From: an uncultured Bacteroidales bacterium
GTDB lineage: Bacteria; Bacteroidota; Bacteroidia; Bacteroidales; Paludibacteraceae
Direction of reading: 5' to 3'
NCBI GenBank assembly: GCA_937916355.1
Contig: CALFTM010000070.1
Location: forward strand, 1 to 55,687
Length of the DNA stretch: 55,687 nt
This document shows positions 34,614-42,594 of this stretch, in pieces. The position numbers were made by a program, and so were the translations under genes. How positions within the stretch are numbered: position 1 is the first letter of the stretch; each line of letters starts with the position of its first letter. The notes beneath the pieces were generated by a model. The model did no database searches. It was not told where the DNA came from and saw only the letters and a program-made list of their open reading frames with translations.

Positions 34614-35669
34614 ATGCAAAAAATCGTCATAGACAATAAAATTTCAACGATTGCGGATGAGTTGAAGAAGATGGAACACACATCAGTTTTCATCCTTACG
34701 GATACCAATACGCATCGTCTTTGTTTGCCGGAGTTGATGAAGGAGTACGCCGTCGACCCGACCCATGTCATCACCATCGAGGCGGACGATGACAACAAGA
34801 CCTTAGAGGCTGTCGCCCACGTCTGGCAGGAGTTGAGTGAAAAGGGAGCGACCCGCAAATCCCTTCTCATCAACTTGGGAGGCGGTATGGTCACAGACCT
34901 TGGAGGATTCGCCGCTTCCACCTTCAAGCGAGGCATCGACTACATCAACGTTCCAACCACTCTATTGGGTGCGGTAGATGCAGCAGTGGGAGGGAAAACA
35001 GGGTTTAATTTCAACCATCTGAAAAATGAAATTGGTGTGATCAACCCGGCATTGAGCGTTTTGATCAATATCGGTTTCTTCCGCCATCTTTCGCAGGAGA
35101 ACCTATATTCAGGTTTTGCCGAAATGATCAAACATGGTCTGATCTCCAATCCGACGGTTTGGCAGCATATTTGCCAGACGGACATGACCGCAGTCGATTA
35201 TGACACGTTCGGCGCGCTCCTTTCGGAGTCCATCAACGTGAAAGAGGAGGTGGTGAAAATCGACCCGATGGAACGCAACATCCGAAAAGCTCTCAATTTC
35301 GGACATACCATCGGACACGCTTTTGAAAGCCGCGCCTTGGAGCGTAATGAAACCAAGCTGCATGGTTATGCTGTGGCTTGGGGTATGATTGCCGAACTTT
35401 ACCTCTCGCATGTGAAATGCGGATTCCCGAAAGAGACCCTTTGGCAGGCGGTTTCCCTCATCAAGGAGCTTTACGGGCCATTTGTCATCACCTGCAAAGA
35501 GTATGACCGCTTGTATGAGTTGATGACACATGACAAGAAGAACGATGAAGCCGGTACGATCCTCTTTACTCTTTTGTCAGACATCGGTGAGGTTAAAATC
35601 AATACTGTGGTGGAGAAAAAAGAGATTTTCGATGCCCTCGATTTTTACAGGGACACCATGGGAATTTAA
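34614..35669 (+). CDS. aroB: 3-dehydroquinate synthase
   Basis: The 351-aa product has the NAD site GGGMVTDLGGFAAST, then TLLGAVDAAVGGKTGFN and the metal ligands in GHTIGHAFE and the late HGYAVAWGM. It is step 2 of the shikimate pathway and is followed 30 nt later by aroA. Confidence 0.95.
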   Translation: MQKIVIDNKISTIADELKKMEHTSVFILTDTNTHRLCLPELMKEYAVDPTHVITIEADDDNKTLEAVAHVWQELSEKGATRKSLLINLGGGMVTDLGGFAASTFKRGIDYINVPTTLLGAVDAAVGGKTGFNFNHLKNEIGVINPALSVLINIGFFRHLSQENLYSGFAEMIKHGLISNPTVWQHICQTDMTAVDYDTFGALLSESINVKEEVVKIDPMERNIRKALNFGHTIGHAFESRALERNETKLHGYAVAWGMIAELYLSHVKCGFPKETLWQAVSLIKELYGPFVITCKEYDRLYELMTHDKKNDEAGTILFTLLSDIGEVKINTVVEKKEIFDALDFYRDTMGI

Positions 35670-35699
35670 ATCAAAGATATTAAAATAGTATAGAGTCTT

Positions 35700-36923
35700 A
35701 TGTTTTATACACTGTCAAAACCAGCCCTTTTCCCAACAGACTTGCAAGTTCAGTTGCCTGCCTCTAAGAGCATCAGCAATAGGGCGTTGATGTTAAATGC
35801 TTTGAGTAAGTCGGGGAAAACAATCCACAACCTTGCGAAATGTGACGACACTGATGTCCTTTTGGCGGCCTTGCGTTCCGATGGTAACCATTTCGACATT
35901 GGTGCGGCAGGCACTGCCATGCGTTTCCTTACCGCCTACCTCTGTTTGAAGGAGGGGGAGTGGATTGTCACCGGTAGCGAGCGGATGAAACAACGCCCTA
36001 TCAAGGTGCTGGTTGAGGCTCTTAGGACGTTGGGTGCTGACGTGGACTACTTAGAGAACGAAGGTTTCCCCCCTTTGAAAATTAAAGGAGGAGCGATGAA
36101 GGGGGGCGAAATCACTATCGACGGAAGTGTGAGCAGCCAATATATCTCCGCCCTCCTGATGATCGCCCCTTGCCTACAAGACGGACTTACGTTGAAGTTT
36201 CAAGGGAAGGTTGTCTCCAAACCCTACATTATGATGACACTGCAGATGATGTCGCAATTTGGCATCACCTATCAGTGGGATGATGACATCATAAAGGTAG
36301 TGCCACAAACCTACACCCCTGTCGATTATACTGTCGAGTCCGACTGGTCTGCCAGCTCCTATTGGTATGAGATCGCCCTCTTGTCGGGAGGAGGCACGAC
36401 CTTCACGTTGCCGAAGCTCTACCGAGAAAGTCTGCAGGGAGATGCCCGTGTGAAGGATATTTTCGAGCCATTGGGTGTTTCCACAAAATTCGTTGGAAAT
36501 GATATTCAGATCGTATGTGATAAAGAGGTGGTTGGACAATTTAAATATGATTTTTCCGAGCAACCCGACCTTGCGCAGACCGTTGTCGTCACCTGTTGTT
36601 GTATGGATGTCCCTTTCCATTTCAGTGGATTGCAGACCTTAAAAATCAAGGAGACCGACCGCATTGCCGCTTTAATGAATGAGTGTAGGAAATTGGGATT
36701 CCTATTGGAAGAGCCTGCAGAAGGCGAGTTGGCATGGCGTGGGGTGAAAATTGCTAAAAGCGATGAGCCTATCGCCACCTACAAAGACCATAGAATGGCG
36801 ATGTCATTTGCGCCAGCTGCCTTGAAGGTGGGGTCAATTCGCATCGATGACCCCATGGTCGTCTCCAAATCCTATCCGGAATATTGGACGGCGGTGGCGG
36901 ACTGTTTGGAGGTTATGGTGTGA
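35700..36923 (+). CDS. aroA: 3-phosphoshikimate 1-carboxyvinyltransferase (EPSP synthase)
   Basis: The 407-aa product has LPASKSISNRALML, GTAMRFLTAYL, GSVSSQYISALLM and LKIKETDRIAAL, the conserved EPSP synthase motifs. The length is slightly below the usual 420-430 aa. It makes EPSP from shikimate-3-phosphate and PEP. It forms a pair with aroB, and is the last core gene before the defence region. Confidence 0.95.
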   Translation: MFYTLSKPALFPTDLQVQLPASKSISNRALMLNALSKSGKTIHNLAKCDDTDVLLAALRSDGNHFDIGAAGTAMRFLTAYLCLKEGEWIVTGSERMKQRPIKVLVEALRTLGADVDYLENEGFPPLKIKGGAMKGGEITIDGSVSSQYISALLMIAPCLQDGLTLKFQGKVVSKPYIMMTLQMMSQFGITYQWDDDIIKVVPQTYTPVDYTVESDWSASSYWYEIALLSGGGTTFTLPKLYRESLQGDARVKDIFEPLGVSTKFVGNDIQIVCDKEVVGQFKYDFSEQPDLAQTVVVTCCCMDVPFHFSGLQTLKIKETDRIAALMNECRKLGFLLEEPAEGELAWRGVKIAKSDEPIATYKDHRMAMSFAPAALKVGSIRIDDPMVVSKSYPEYWTAVADCLEVMV

Positions 36924-36984
36924 TTTTGTTGACAGCTCACGAAATATTTGCCCGTAAAAAAATTACGGATAAATAAATTTTATG

Positions 36985-36992
36985 TAATTTTG
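36985..36992 (+). promoter_or_regulatory. Promoter -7 box for the AAA/TOPRIM pair
   Basis: TAATTTTG matches TAnnTTTG and lies 42-54 nt before the two possible starts of the AAA gene. It marks a new transcription unit after aroA. Confidence 0.5.
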
Positions 36993-37045
36993 TATCGTGT
37001 TCTATGTAGCAATAGTGCGAACCACCCCTTTATATGATATTGGTT

Positions 37046-38152
37046 ATGTTGTCTAAATTTTCTGTTACAAACTATCGAGGCTTTTCTAAAAGGATAGAGT
37101 TAGATCTTTCTCGTCCCAGTGGTTACGATTTTAATAAAACAGCAGTAAAGGATGGAGTAGTTAAAAATGGAATAATTTATGGTCCCAACGGTTCGGGAAA
37201 AACAAATATTGGGTTAGCTATTTTTGATATAGCAAATCATCTTTCTCATAAATGGAAGAAACCTGATTATTACCTAAATTTTGTCAGTGCTGTTAATTAC
37301 CTCCGGCCTGTAGAGTTTGAATATTGCTTTAAATTTGGTAGCCGTTGTTTGAAATACTCCTACGCTAAAACGGCAAAAGACGGACAAATCATAATGGTAA
37401 AAGAAAGGTTGGAGGATCAAGGTGGTGTACTCTTCAATAAGGATGTTGAAGGGCTAACTATTGCAGAAGAGTTTTCAATTTCATCTGATGCTAAGCAAAA
37501 CCTTATGGATGGTGCAAATACGATATCGTTGATTAATTTCATTTTAGCCTCTGCACCATTGGGGAAAGACCATATATTGATAAAATTAAGAGACTTTGTT
37601 GAAAATATGCTTTTCTTTAGAAGTCTGGATAATCGTGAATTTATAGGATATAGAGAGGGAAGTAGCAATATTGAGGAATATATTATTTCTAACAAATATG
37701 TAAAAGACTTCGGGTTGTTTCTTGAAGAAACGAGCAATCAAAAATATGAATTTGCAGAGCCTGCGTTGGGTGAAAAGAATCTTTATTGTTTAATGAATGG
37801 AGTGAAAGTACCTTTTCAGCTTGTTGCGTCAACAGGGACTTTGAACCTTGAGTTACAATATTTTTGGCTTAAAGAGATGGTAAATGCTTCGTTTGTATTC
37901 ATTGATGAATTTGACGCATTCTATCATCATGAGCTTTCTTATGCTATCTGCAGGCGTTTGTTTGTAGGAGATAGACAGACTTTTATGACAACACATGACA
38001 CCTACTTGTTGACAAATGATTTGCTGAGACCCGATTGTTTCTTCATCATAAGGGATAATAAGATTGATGCCATCTGCAACATGACAGAAAAGGAGTTGAG
38101 ATTTGGACATAACTTGGAAAAACTGTATAGAGGAGGTACTTTTGGAAAATGA
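37046..38152 (+). CDS. AAA15-type ATPase, candidate abortive-infection component
   Basis: The product of about 368 aa is an SMC/OLD-like ATPase of the AAA15 kind. The N-terminus MLSKFSVTNYRGFSKR is the typical start, Walker A is YGPNGSGKTN and Walker B is FVFIDEFDAFYHH, followed by TTHDTYLL. It is the ATPase half of two-gene systems such as AbiL or PARIS. An in-frame ATG at 37034 adds four residues (MILV); I prefer 37046. The second gene overlaps by 4 nt (ATGA at 38149-38152), so translation is coupled. Which system it belongs to cannot be fixed without a profile search. Confidence 0.72.
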   Translation: MLSKFSVTNYRGFSKRIELDLSRPSGYDFNKTAVKDGVVKNGIIYGPNGSGKTNIGLAIFDIANHLSHKWKKPDYYLNFVSAVNYLRPVEFEYCFKFGSRCLKYSYAKTAKDGQIIMVKERLEDQGGVLFNKDVEGLTIAEEFSISSDAKQNLMDGANTISLINFILASAPLGKDHILIKLRDFVENMLFFRSLDNREFIGYREGSSNIEEYIISNKYVKDFGLFLEETSNQKYEFAEPALGEKNLYCLMNGVKVPFQLVASTGTLNLELQYFWLKEMVNASFVFIDEFDAFYHHELSYAICRRLFVGDRQTFMTTHDTYLLTNDLLRPDCFFIIRDNKIDAICNMTEKELRFGHNLEKLYRGGTFGK

Positions 38153-38889
38153 TATTGTTTGTTTTTGAGGGGAGTGTCGCAGAGCCGACGATATTTAAAT
38201 CACTTCATCATTTGTATTTAGGTGCAGAGGAAGTTAAAATCATAAGATATGGCAATGATCTACCATCGTTATATAAAAAATTGAGGGATAACGAATATGA
38301 CTTGTTTCGTGTTCTTCCGTTTAGAGAAAATGGAATAGAGATACCTGAAGGAAAACGATTAGACACATTGTTTTCACAGGTGTTCTTGTTCTTCGATTAC
38401 GATTTTCAAAATTGTATGGGTACTGAACGGTTGGACAGCATATTAAAAGATATGTTAGATTACTTCTGTGATGAAACTGGGTGTGGAAAATTGTATGTAA
38501 ACTATCCGATGGTGGAGTCTTTAAAATATACAAAGGAGATGCCTGATTCTGATTTCATTGGATATACAGTATCACGAGAGGATTGTGCATTGCATAAATT
38601 TAAATCTAATGCGGAAGCATTCGCATATCGACAAGCTAAAGGGTATAGGTTCATCAATATAGAAAAGATTCCACCAGAGGAGGTGAAACATAATTGGGAG
38701 ATGTTGAAGTTGCAGAATGTTTCAAAAGCGAACTATATTTGTAATGATAAATATGAAATGCCTGAAAATAAAGAGGATATTTCCCAAGACAAATTATTTG
38801 TGGCGATGAAGCAAAAGTTTGTGGATGTTAATCAGACTGTTGCGATATTAAATTCATTCCCCATCTTTTTATTTGAATATTTAAAATAA
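38149..38889 (+). CDS. TOPRIM-like partner protein, candidate effector
   Basis: The 246-aa product starts MILFVFEGSVAEPTIFKSL, with a conserved Glu right after the first strand, and has FLFFDYDFQ (DxD) at about residues 80-88. Glu followed by DxD is the metal site of TOPRIM nucleases, as in AbiLii/RloB or OLD proteins. The middle has LYVNYPMVESLKYT. It is encoded in an ATGA overlap with the AAA ATPase, so the two should act together. The nuclease function is inference from the motif; the fold is not proven. Confidence 0.6.
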   Translation: MILFVFEGSVAEPTIFKSLHHLYLGAEEVKIIRYGNDLPSLYKKLRDNEYDLFRVLPFRENGIEIPEGKRLDTLFSQVFLFFDYDFQNCMGTERLDSILKDMLDYFCDETGCGKLYVNYPMVESLKYTKEMPDSDFIGYTVSREDCALHKFKSNAEAFAYRQAKGYRFINIEKIPPEEVKHNWEMLKLQNVSKANYICNDKYEMPENKEDISQDKLFVAMKQKFVDVNQTVAILNSFPIFLFEYLK

Positions 38890-38993
38890 GGGAATCATAC
38901 ACTGATCTTTTTTACTCAAAAATCTACCTGTTACTAAAAATTTTTCACTACATTTACAACAATCAAAAAGTATAACCCTAAAAAAACAACGAT

Positions 38994-40115
38994 ATGAGTA
39001 AAATCAACAAAATAAGAGTGCATGGAAAAGCACAAAACCGAACGGTGTTGGGTATCGTCAACGCCTATTTAGAGATGTATCCGCAGACCACTGCCGAACA
39101 GTTGCGTAAAGCTTTCCCTACAAGTTTGCTGAATAAGGATAAGCGTAGTTCTTCAAAATCCGAAAATCCATGGACGGAAGAGGGTTTCTTTCATGAGATT
39201 GTCGAAAAGGAGGGCAAGCGGTATTGGAAGGCGACCGACGAGGAGGTCGGAACGACCACCATCGAGTTTGAGCAGGAGGACGAGCTGCTATACACCGCCG
39301 ACGGAAAAGTGTTGGCGATGGACTCCATCTGGACTGCCAGCGAATACAGTGCCATGGTTGAGTGGGCGAAGCAGTATGACATAGAGGTCGCAAGTTTCCA
39401 GAAGACCAAGAAGGCGGGCGAGAGAGGAAGTTTCCGTCTGGAGTACCTCAACGGATATGTGCCACCTGTTGCGGCCTCCTTTGCCACCCTTCCCGAAAAG
39501 AGCGAGCCGGTAGAAGAGCCCAAGGAGGAAGAGCCAGAAGAGTGTTGCAAATTCGTGTGGATTGTCTCTCTGCTGCTGTTATTGCTCTTCTTCTTCCTGT
39601 TGTTCAGAAGTTGCGAGCAGCGCAAGGCGGCAAACGAATCGTCCGCACAAGAAGTTCTGTCGGACGAGTGGGTGAATGATGTGAAGGACAGCGTGGTGGA
39701 GACGTTGCAGGAACCTGTTTTAGAAGAACCCGTTTCTGCTTTCGACACAATGCCGGAAGAGGAGAAACAGGAGCTGAAAGAAGAGGTGAGTACCATACAG
39801 AAGAAGTTCAACTCTGCCAAGTTCATACAAGGCAAGGCGGATCTCACGCCAGAGACTAAGGTGGTGTTGGACGACATGGCGGACTTACTGAAAAACAACC
39901 CAGCATTGAAGATGCGTGTTGTAGGACACTCTTCATCTGAGGGAGACCCAGACTACAACCAGAAGTTGTCCGAGCAGCGGGCGCAGGCAGCGGTCGACTA
40001 CCTCATATCATGTGGAGTTTCCCCCGAGCAGCTGAAAGGCGAAGGCAAGGGCATTAGTGAGCCGATAAGCGACAACCCTTCTGAGAACCGACGTACGGAG
40101 TTTCTGTTGGAGTGA
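38994..40115 (+). CDS. OmpA-domain membrane protein, second paralogue
   Basis: The 373-aa product repeats the layout of the gene at 4231. The N-terminal domain (about 1-160) begins KIRVHGKAQNRTVLGIVNAY and ends RGSFRLEYLNGYVPP. An acidic linker follows (EPVEEPKEEEPEE), then a membrane helix at about 186-204 and an OmpA/MotB peptidoglycan-binding domain at about 270-373 (FNSAKFIQGKADL, VGHSSSEGDPDYN, NRRTEFL). Codon use is more GC-rich than in the first copy, and the linker is longer. It follows the defence pair and has its own terminator. No partner gene is clear. Confidence 0.78.
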   Translation: MSKINKIRVHGKAQNRTVLGIVNAYLEMYPQTTAEQLRKAFPTSLLNKDKRSSSKSENPWTEEGFFHEIVEKEGKRYWKATDEEVGTTTIEFEQEDELLYTADGKVLAMDSIWTASEYSAMVEWAKQYDIEVASFQKTKKAGERGSFRLEYLNGYVPPVAASFATLPEKSEPVEEPKEEEPEECCKFVWIVSLLLLLLFFFLLFRSCEQRKAANESSAQEVLSDEWVNDVKDSVVETLQEPVLEEPVSAFDTMPEEEKQELKEEVSTIQKKFNSAKFIQGKADLTPETKVVLDDMADLLKNNPALKMRVVGHSSSEGDPDYNQKLSEQRAQAAVDYLISCGVSPEQLKGEGKGISEPISDNPSENRRTEFLLE

Positions 40116-40131
40116 GAAACGGAGGAAATCG

Positions 40132-40171
40132 AAAAAAAAGGTTGCTCATTTGGGTTGAGCAACCTTTTTTA
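40132..40171 (+). terminator. Bidirectional terminator between convergent genes
   Basis: Stem GGTTGCTCA (40140-40148) with TGAGCAACC (40156-40164), an A run before and a T run after. It serves the OmpA paralogue and, on the other strand, the secreted protein gene ending at 40169. Confidence 0.88.
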
Positions 40172-40684
40172 TTGAGGAGAATCGCTTATGCTAAAACGAT
40201 TTAAAAAATCCTTGTAATAAACTCTTTCTCGTTTTTTAAAGCGAACTTTGTATGAATAAGTTCTATCTGAGCCTGCATAATCGCCTTTTTTGTGGTGAGT
40301 GGAAATAGAACTTCCTATACCATACCCGTAAGCATGAGAACTGAACGAAACATCATTCTTAAAGATATTCCGCTGGTATAATTTGATTTTCTTTGCCATA
40401 AATTTCCCATCTAATACAATTTTACAGTCATACATATACCTTTTGTAAGAACATATAAATTTTATCGCTTGTAATTTGTCTTTCAAAACTTTTCTGTCTA
40501 TAGGGTTGATTTCATCGGTGATGTCAGAAAGGTAAAGATATTCAAAATCACTTCTGCGTTTAATGGAATCGATTTCAAGTGAGTTATTGTAATCCACAAA
40601 TCTATATTCCTCTTGTGCTTTTCCATTACAACATATAAAAGAAAAAAATAGAATGGCGAAAAATTTAAAATTCCCTTGGATCAT
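40169..40684 (-). CDS. Secreted protein of unknown function
   Basis: The 171-aa product starts with a hydrophobic signal (FFAILFFSFICCNGKAQ) and is then Tyr-, Lys- and Asp-rich, with AYGYGIGSS in the middle. No family is recognised. The double Cys in the signal could mark a lipoprotein, but AQEE after it looks more like signal peptidase I. It is a lone gene convergent with the OmpA paralogue. Confidence 0.55.
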   Translation of the reverse strand: MIQGNFKFFAILFFSFICCNGKAQEEYRFVDYNNSLEIDSIKRRSDFEYLYLSDITDEINPIDRKVLKDKLQAIKFICSYKRYMYDCKIVLDGKFMAKKIKLYQRNIFKNDVSFSSHAYGYGIGSSISTHHKKGDYAGSDRTYSYKVRFKKRERVYYKDFLNRFSISDSPQ

Positions 40685-40897
40685 GATTATATTAGAGATT
40701 AAAAGTATTCAAATTGGGGTATGTCACATTATCAACCCTTGTTTATGTAATGCAAAGAATTTAGTAGTTCTTTTTCTATCGCAAAAGTAAGTAAATTTTT
40801 TGAAAAACCATTAAAGTTGTTAGAATGTGTGTTTTGAAAAAAGTGAAATTTTTTTTCAAAAAAATATTCTGTGACAGAAGTTGTCAAAAACTATTTA

Positions 40898-40905
40898 TAT
40901 CTTTG
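40898..40905 (+). promoter_or_regulatory. Promoter -7 box for the lipoprotein gene
   Basis: TATCTTTG matches TAnnTTTG and lies 42 nt before the lipoprotein ATG at 40948. Confidence 0.5.
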
Positions 40906-40947
40906 CAATGTAATTGTTTTGGAAGAAGAAAAATAAAATTTAAGCGT

Positions 40948-41775
40948 ATGAAAAATAGCATCATCAAGTTAGTGACATTATTCAGTTTGTTGAGTTTGGT
41001 TTCTTGTTCGCAAGGAGTTTACTATCAGTTAGTCAATACCAGACCCATCACCAAGGGTTTGGAGGTGAAGGAAAAGGCGATTGTCTATGAAGACGACAAT
41101 TGTGTGGTAAACTATGATTTCTGGGCACCGGGAGGAAGTATGCAGATAATCATTGAAAATAAGACCGAAGAAGATATATATTTAGACTTAAGTGCCTCTT
41201 TCTTTATTTTCAACAATTTCGCATACGATTTGTATAGTGGTCGAACAAACACTACAAGTGTTGTGGAAACAAGTGGGTCTCGATTATATTGGGGAATGGG
41301 GCTGGTTTCTGATTCAAGAAAAAGCACTGACTCATCGGAAGTTACTGTACAGCATAAGATTATTACGATACCAGCTAAGATGCACAAAGTCATTACAGAA
41401 ACGGATGTTTACATCAATCAAAATATTCACAGAGATTGCAATCTTCTTTTATTACCAAAGCAGAAGGATGTGAAAAGCTCTACTTTTACGCTTTCTGATA
41501 CACCCTACACTTTTGGTTTAAGGATTGCCTATTACGTTGGGGATAATCCTGAGCCGGTTAAATTCAGGAATGAGTTTTATGTCGACCGCATAACCAACTA
41601 TCCAATACAAATGTTCAAATCCCATTATGACGATAAAACTTCCGTATGTCCGGACGAGACGATAAAGAGTGTACGAAAAACCATGTACAACTATAAAGAA
41701 CCGGGTTCATTCTTCATCAAGTACAATTCGCAAGTGGGAGTTGGAGCTGTTAGTGGGGTGTTTTATAAGCATTGA
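40948..41775 (+). CDS. Lipoprotein of unknown function
   Basis: The product of about 275 aa has a lipobox signal (MKNSIIKLVTLFSLLSLVSC). I place the start here because the open frame upstream (from 40825) is a Lys/Phe/Cys-rich extension that runs through the promoter. The mature part contains repeated beta strands, such as SMQIIIENKTEEDIYLDLS, that suggest an Ig-like fold. No family is recognised. A GGGGTATT/AATACCCC inverted repeat (41787-41794 with 41811-41818) just after it may be its terminator. Confidence 0.62.
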   Translation: MKNSIIKLVTLFSLLSLVSCSQGVYYQLVNTRPITKGLEVKEKAIVYEDDNCVVNYDFWAPGGSMQIIIENKTEEDIYLDLSASFFIFNNFAYDLYSGRTNTTSVVETSGSRLYWGMGLVSDSRKSTDSSEVTVQHKIITIPAKMHKVITETDVYINQNIHRDCNLLLLPKQKDVKSSTFTLSDTPYTFGLRIAYYVGDNPEPVKFRNEFYVDRITNYPIQMFKSHYDDKTSVCPDETIKSVRKTMYNYKEPGSFFIKYNSQVGVGAVSGVFYKH

Positions 41776-41884
41776 GTTAGTATTTGGGGGTATTATAATA
41801 TAGAAATTTAAATACCCCTTAATCGGATTGGTGAATATGATAAATTTAAAATTTACAGATATAACAATTTTTTACTTTGTTTAT

Positions 41885-41915
41885 TTGTAATTCACTTTTA
41901 TTTTTTCTAATTTTG
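41885..41915 (+). promoter_or_regulatory. Promoter of the XRE regulator gene
   Basis: TTG (41885-41887), a 20-nt spacer and TAATTTTG (41908-41915) match the Bacteroidota -33/-7 consensus well. The ATG lies 23 nt downstream. Confidence 0.65.
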
Positions 41916-41938
41916 CGGAAAAATAAAATCATGTTCTT

Positions 41939-42439
41939 ATGAAGACGATAATTAAAGGAAGTTCAATCGCAATAGTTTCGTTTGTTGATCAGTTTAGAGT
42001 AAAAGTAGTGTTGCCAGACAATGTTTACATTGTAGGGTTTGCCACAAACCACAATTATATGGAGAATGAAAAGGCTGGGGATGACCATTTCTTGAGGTTG
42101 ATGGCTTCTCTATTTGATTTTAACATGTATTGTGTTCCGCGACCTGATTTCAATACTGCAATTAGAATTATTGACAGTGATTTGTATCGTAACGGATATG
42201 AGATGATGTCGTTTTTAATGCCAGAGCAAAATGTGATTGATGAGCGTGTGCGGATTGGCACTAAAATTAAAGAGTTGCGACAAAAACAAAATATTGATGC
42301 TAAAACGTTAGCACGTCGGGCTGGTATTGATGCGTCCAATTTGAGTCGCATAGAACAGGGGCGTTACTCTGTAGGTTTTGATGTTTTGTCAAAAATTGCT
42401 AATGCGTTAAATGCTCAGGTGGATATTGTGGAGAAGTGA
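41939..42439 (+). CDS. XRE-type regulator with C-terminal helix-turn-helix
   Basis: The 166-aa product has an unclassified N-terminal domain (about 1-100) and a C-terminal Cro/C1-type HTH (about 104-166: IGTKIKELRQKQNIDAKTLA, then ASNLSRIEQGRYSVGFDVL). It lies 155 nt upstream of cas3, on the same strand, with its own promoter. A 16-bp inverted repeat (42551-42566) is in the gap. Regulation of the cas operon or self-control is plausible but unproven; HTH genes of this type are also common in phage-derived DNA. Confidence 0.75.
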   Translation: MKTIIKGSSIAIVSFVDQFRVKVVLPDNVYIVGFATNHNYMENEKAGDDHFLRLMASLFDFNMYCVPRPDFNTAIRIIDSDLYRNGYEMMSFLMPEQNVIDERVRIGTKIKELRQKQNIDAKTLARRAGIDASNLSRIEQGRYSVGFDVLSKIANALNAQVDIVEK

Positions 42440-42550
42440 GTTGTGAAATTGGGATAAGTAATTAGATAATCTAATTGTAAAAAATCCCTGTAATAAAAGC
42501 TGAGAGTTGATAGCTAATAGAAATATCGTTCTTAAATACCTAAAATCGTG

Positions 42551-42566
42551 CAGCAAAAAATTGCTG
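42551..42566 (+). promoter_or_regulatory. Inverted repeat 28 nt upstream of cas3
   Basis: CAGCAA-AAAA-TTGCTG is a perfect palindrome with a 4-nt centre. It could be an operator for the adjacent XRE regulator or a short hairpin. No further copy is seen in the window. Confidence 0.3.
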
Positions 42567-42594
42567 TTGTTTATAGGTGGTAAAAATATCATTT

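Noticed and set aside
37046..38889. Naming the AAA/TOPRIM-like pair as PARIS
   Set aside because: The second protein does not clearly show DUF4435 features, so a definite system name is not justified by eye.
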